This document shows positions 42,956-44,869 of a DNA stretch of 44,869 nt, piece after piece. The stretch is from an uncultured bacterium. Lineage in GTDB: Bacteria; Planctomycetota; UBA1135; GCA-002686595. The stretch lies in NCBI GenBank assembly GCA_938083085.1, contig CALLKX010000086.1, forward strand, positions 1 through 44,869. Reading direction: 5' to 3'. The position numbers and the translations under genes are program-made. The notes below the pieces were generated by a model that was given only the letters and a program-made list of their open reading frames with translations, did not search any database and was not told the origin of the DNA. The stretch's first letter is position 1, and each line of letters begins with the position of its first letter.

Positions 42956-43504
42956 ATGGCCAACATCCTCTTGTGCTGCTCCGCCTCGGTCTCGGTCTAC
43001 AAGGCCTGCGACCTCGCGAGCAAGCTCGCTCAGCGCGGACACCGTGTGCGGACGGCGATGACCGAGAACGCCGCCAGGCTCGTGTCGCCCCAGCTCTTCC
43101 ACGCGGTGACCGGTGAGCCTGCCCAGGTGACCGAGTGGGGAGAAGAGCGCCGCGGAGCCATGGACCACATCGAGCTCTCTCGAGCGGTGGACCTCGTGAT
43201 CGTCGCCCCCTGCTCGGCGGACCTCGCCGGGCGGCTGGCTCATGGGCTGGCGGGCGACCTCGTGACGACGTCGCTGCTCGCCGTGCCGGCTGGTGTCCCG
43301 CGGCTGGTCTGCCCCGCCATGAACCCCCACATGCTCGCCAACCCGGCCGTACAGCGGAACCTCGAGGTGCTTCGGGGGGACGGCTGGTGCCTCGTGGAGC
43401 CCGAGGTCGGACACATGGCCTGCGGGGACGAGGGCGCCGGGCGGCTGGCCGAGCCGGCGACGATCGTGGCCGCCGCGGAGCGGGCCCTCGGTCAGGGGGC
43501 CTGA
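42956..43504 (+). CDS. coaC: Phosphopantothenoylcysteine decarboxylase (stand-alone CoaC)
   Basis: 182 residues, FMN-dependent. The key residues of the CoaC half of CoaBC are present: His71 (MDHIELSRAVD), Asn123 in PAMNPHM, and Cys156 in HMACGDEGAGRL. It decarboxylates phosphopantothenoylcysteine to phosphopantetheine in coenzyme A synthesis. CoaB is encoded by the next gene, two bases after this stop, so the usual fusion is split here. Confidence 0.92.
   Translation: MANILLCCSASVSVYKACDLASKLAQRGHRVRTAMTENAARLVSPQLFHAVTGEPAQVTEWGEERRGAMDHIELSRAVDLVIVAPCSADLAGRLAHGLAGDLVTTSLLAVPAGVPRLVCPAMNPHMLANPAVQRNLEVLRGDGWCLVEPEVGHMACGDEGAGRLAEPATIVAAAERALGQGA
43494..43499 (+). promoter_or_regulatory. 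Ribosome binding site of coaB
   Basis: AGGGGG lies 7 bases before the TTG at 43507, inside the end of coaC. It favours the TTG over the CTG at 43501. Confidence 0.55.
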
Positions 43505-43506
43505 CC

Positions 43507-44160
43507 TTGGCCGCCGGATCCCTGCACGTGCTGGTGACCGCGGGGCCCACCCGTGAGCACCTGGACCCGGTCCGCTACCTCTCGAACGAGTCCAGCGGCC
43601 GGATGGGGTTCGAGATCGCGCGAGCCGCCGTGGAGGCCGGGCATCGCGTGACGCTGATCGCGGGGCCGGTTCATCTGGAGACCCCGCCGGGGGTCGAGCG
43701 GGTGGACGTGGTGAGCGCCCTCGACATGCTCGCCGCCCTGGAGGAGCACTTCCCACGGGCGGATGCCATCTACATGGCCGCTGCGGTGGGGGACTTCAGG
43801 CCCCGTACGCGGCTCGACGGCAAGTGGAAGAAGAAGGAGGAGGGCGGCGCCCCCGCGGTCCTTGAACTCGTCGAAAACCCCGACCTGCTGCGCACCATCA
43901 CCAGGGAGAAGGGGGACCGCAAGGTGATCGCCTTCGCCCTCGAGACGGCGGACGGCGCGCGGCGGGCGGCGGCCAAGCTCGTGCGCAAGAACGCAGACTG
44001 GATCGTCCTGAACGGCGCGAGCGCCCTGAACGCTCCGGACTCCAGCGTCACGGTCTTCGACGCCGGCGGCGCGCTCTGGTCCGCTGAAGGTCAGCCCAAG
44101 GGCGAGACCGCGGCGCGCCTCATCGAGCTCCTCGGCCCCCGCCGCGCGACCTCGAGCTGA
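43507..44160 (+). CDS. coaB: Phosphopantothenate-cysteine ligase (stand-alone CoaB)
   Basis: 217 residues from a TTG at 43507; no ATG or GTG fits the family N-terminus AAGSLHVLVTAGPTREHLDP. Segments SSGRMGFEIA (29-38), AAAVGDFRP, ENPDLL, FALETA and RKNADWI are those of bacterial CoaB domains; the Lys in RKN is catalytic in E. coli. It joins cysteine to 4'-phosphopantothenate using CTP in most bacteria. It lies 2 bp after coaC. The downstream hairpin at 44198-44229 may end the whole aroF run. Confidence 0.92.
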   Translation: MAAGSLHVLVTAGPTREHLDPVRYLSNESSGRMGFEIARAAVEAGHRVTLIAGPVHLETPPGVERVDVVSALDMLAALEEHFPRADAIYMAAAVGDFRPRTRLDGKWKKKEEGGAPAVLELVENPDLLRTITREKGDRKVIAFALETADGARRAAAKLVRKNADWIVLNGASALNAPDSSVTVFDAGGALWSAEGQPKGETAARLIELLGPRRATSS

Positions 44161-44197
44161 CCCCCCCGGTCCTGCGAGGGCGCGAGCTGGTTCCGCT

Positions 44198-44229
44198 GGC
44201 GCCGCCTCCACGTCCGGGCAGGCGGCGCC
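44198..44229. terminator. Hairpin between convergent coaB and outer-membrane barrel genes
   Basis: GGCGCCGCCT (44198-44207) pairs perfectly with AGGCGGCGCC (44220-44229) around a 12-base loop. It lies between two convergent stops. There is no T-run on either side, so it may act in both directions or only stall. Confidence 0.45.
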
Positions 44230-44281
44230 CCAGGGGGCGCGAGGCTCCCTGGCCCCCTGGCTCCCTGGCCCGGGGGTCGGC

Positions 44282-44869
44282 TCAGAAGTTGAAGGAGATC
44301 TGCGCGTAGGTGTAGATCGAGTCTCTGCCGTCTCCGACGTTGTCGGCGAACTGCTTCATCGCCAGGTAGGCGCCGCCAAATTCGAAGCGAGCGCCTCCGT
44401 TGAGCAGGGGCTTGCGCACCCGAATCTCCGTCACGTCCGCCACGTGGCGGCCCGAGGAGCCGGTGTCGTCGCGGAAGCCGGTCGTCGTCCAGGCGTCGGT
44501 CTTGGACTCCAGGTAGTAGGGCCGCTGGGTGAGCTGAACCTGCCAGTCGTCCACGACGTTCCCCGTCAGCCGCAAGCCCGGCGAGATGATGTTCGCGCGG
44601 GTGAAGGCCCGGAAAATCCCCGTGGGGCCGAACTCGAAGCGGGGGACGCCGAAGAGGGAGTCGAAGCGGTTGTTCTGCCCGTCGTTCGGGTTGCTATCGC
44701 CGGTCGCGATGTCGAACATGCCCTCGACCTTCAGGGCGGAGCTGTGGTCGAACGCGTAGCCGCCGGAGACATGCAGGAGGTAGGCGCTGTGGTCGAGGTC
44801 GGTCGTGTTCGACGCCGCCTTGGTGCTGCGCGACTCGCCGAACTGGTAGGCGTACTCGATCTCCCAGAA
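44282..44869 (-). CDS. Alginate-export-like outer-membrane beta-barrel (C-terminal part)
   Basis: Only the last 195 residues are in the window; the frame is open from the right edge and the start lies outside. The sequence has alternating strands and ends in Phe (YAQISFNF), as outer-membrane barrels do for BAM recognition. The segment ATGDSNPNDGQNNRFDSLFG, followed by the GPTGI and SPGLRL strands, matches the alginate export (AlgE-like, PF13372) family. Several of these in non-alginate makers are porins of unknown substrate, so alginate is not implied. It converges with coaB. Confidence 0.75.
   Translation of the reverse strand, partial: FWEIEYAYQFGESRSTKAASNTTDLDHSAYLLHVSGGYAFDHSSALKVEGMFDIATGDSNPNDGQNNRFDSLFGVPRFEFGPTGIFRAFTRANIISPGLRLTGNVVDDWQVQLTQRPYYLESKTDAWTTTGFRDDTGSSGRHVADVTEIRVRKPLLNGGARFEFGGAYLAMKQFADNVGDGRDSIYTYAQISFNF

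Noticed and set aside
1..44869. Mobile elements, prophage or recent transfer
   Set aside because: No transposase, integrase, terminal repeats or phage genes seen, and base composition is even apart from short intergenic stretches.

Overview
The window is GC-rich (roughly two thirds G+C by eye) and densely coded on both strands. It contains no phage, insertion sequence, CRISPR or rRNA signature. I read it as chromosome of a member of the Planctomycetota, with moderate confidence. The reasons are a secreted M43 protease with a C-terminal module I associate with planctomycete exported proteins, a MoxR/DUF58/VWA (Bat-like) gene set, many large exported proteins of no recognised family, frequent GTG/TTG starts, and many starts without a clear Shine-Dalgarno sequence.

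Layout. 1-4.2 kb: an exported M43 metalloprotease (minus), a long stretch without genes, then a two-gene gas-sensing module, an H-NOX haem protein followed 5 bp later by a cytosolic hybrid histidine kinase. 4.3-11.8 kb: surface polysaccharide genes, comprising a GT-C membrane glycosyltransferase (plus) and, on the minus strand, a GT4 glycosyltransferase, wecB, wecC and a Wzx-type flippase; wecB and wecC together make UDP-ManNAc uronate. 12.0-14.3 kb: an unusual transketolase-family enzyme. 14.5-15.6 kb: an exported acidic protein with a His/Asp metal-binding-like tract, divergent from the next block.

16.0-25.9 kb is the most unusual block: MoxR ATPase, DUF58, a BatD-like one-span protein, two membrane VWA proteins, an exported TPR-like protein and then, after a strong hairpin, a 1370-residue exported protein with one C-terminal membrane span. 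Short cytosolic tails on the BatD-like protein and on the giant protein look alike, which links them. 25.9-32.2 kb: a methyltransferase, an asparagine synthetase, a DJ-1 family protein, an exported helical-repeat protein, and an ECF-type sigma factor paired with a one-span protein.

32.4-39.0 kb: ugd (UDP-glucose dehydrogenase), tRNA-Val(UAC), a THUMP-like-domain methyltransferase, and an overlapping gene chain of HD phosphohydrolase, anchored carboxypeptidase-regulatory-like protein and GT-C membrane protein. 39.1-44.2 kb: a housekeeping run aroF-tpiA-secG-yicC-gmk-coaC-coaB behind a consensus TATAAT placed inside a palindrome; coaC and coaB are separate genes. The window ends inside a gene for an alginate-export-like outer-membrane barrel. 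Gene starts were reassigned from the longest open frames where a signal peptide, family N-terminus, ribosome site or stop/start overlap gave a better choice.
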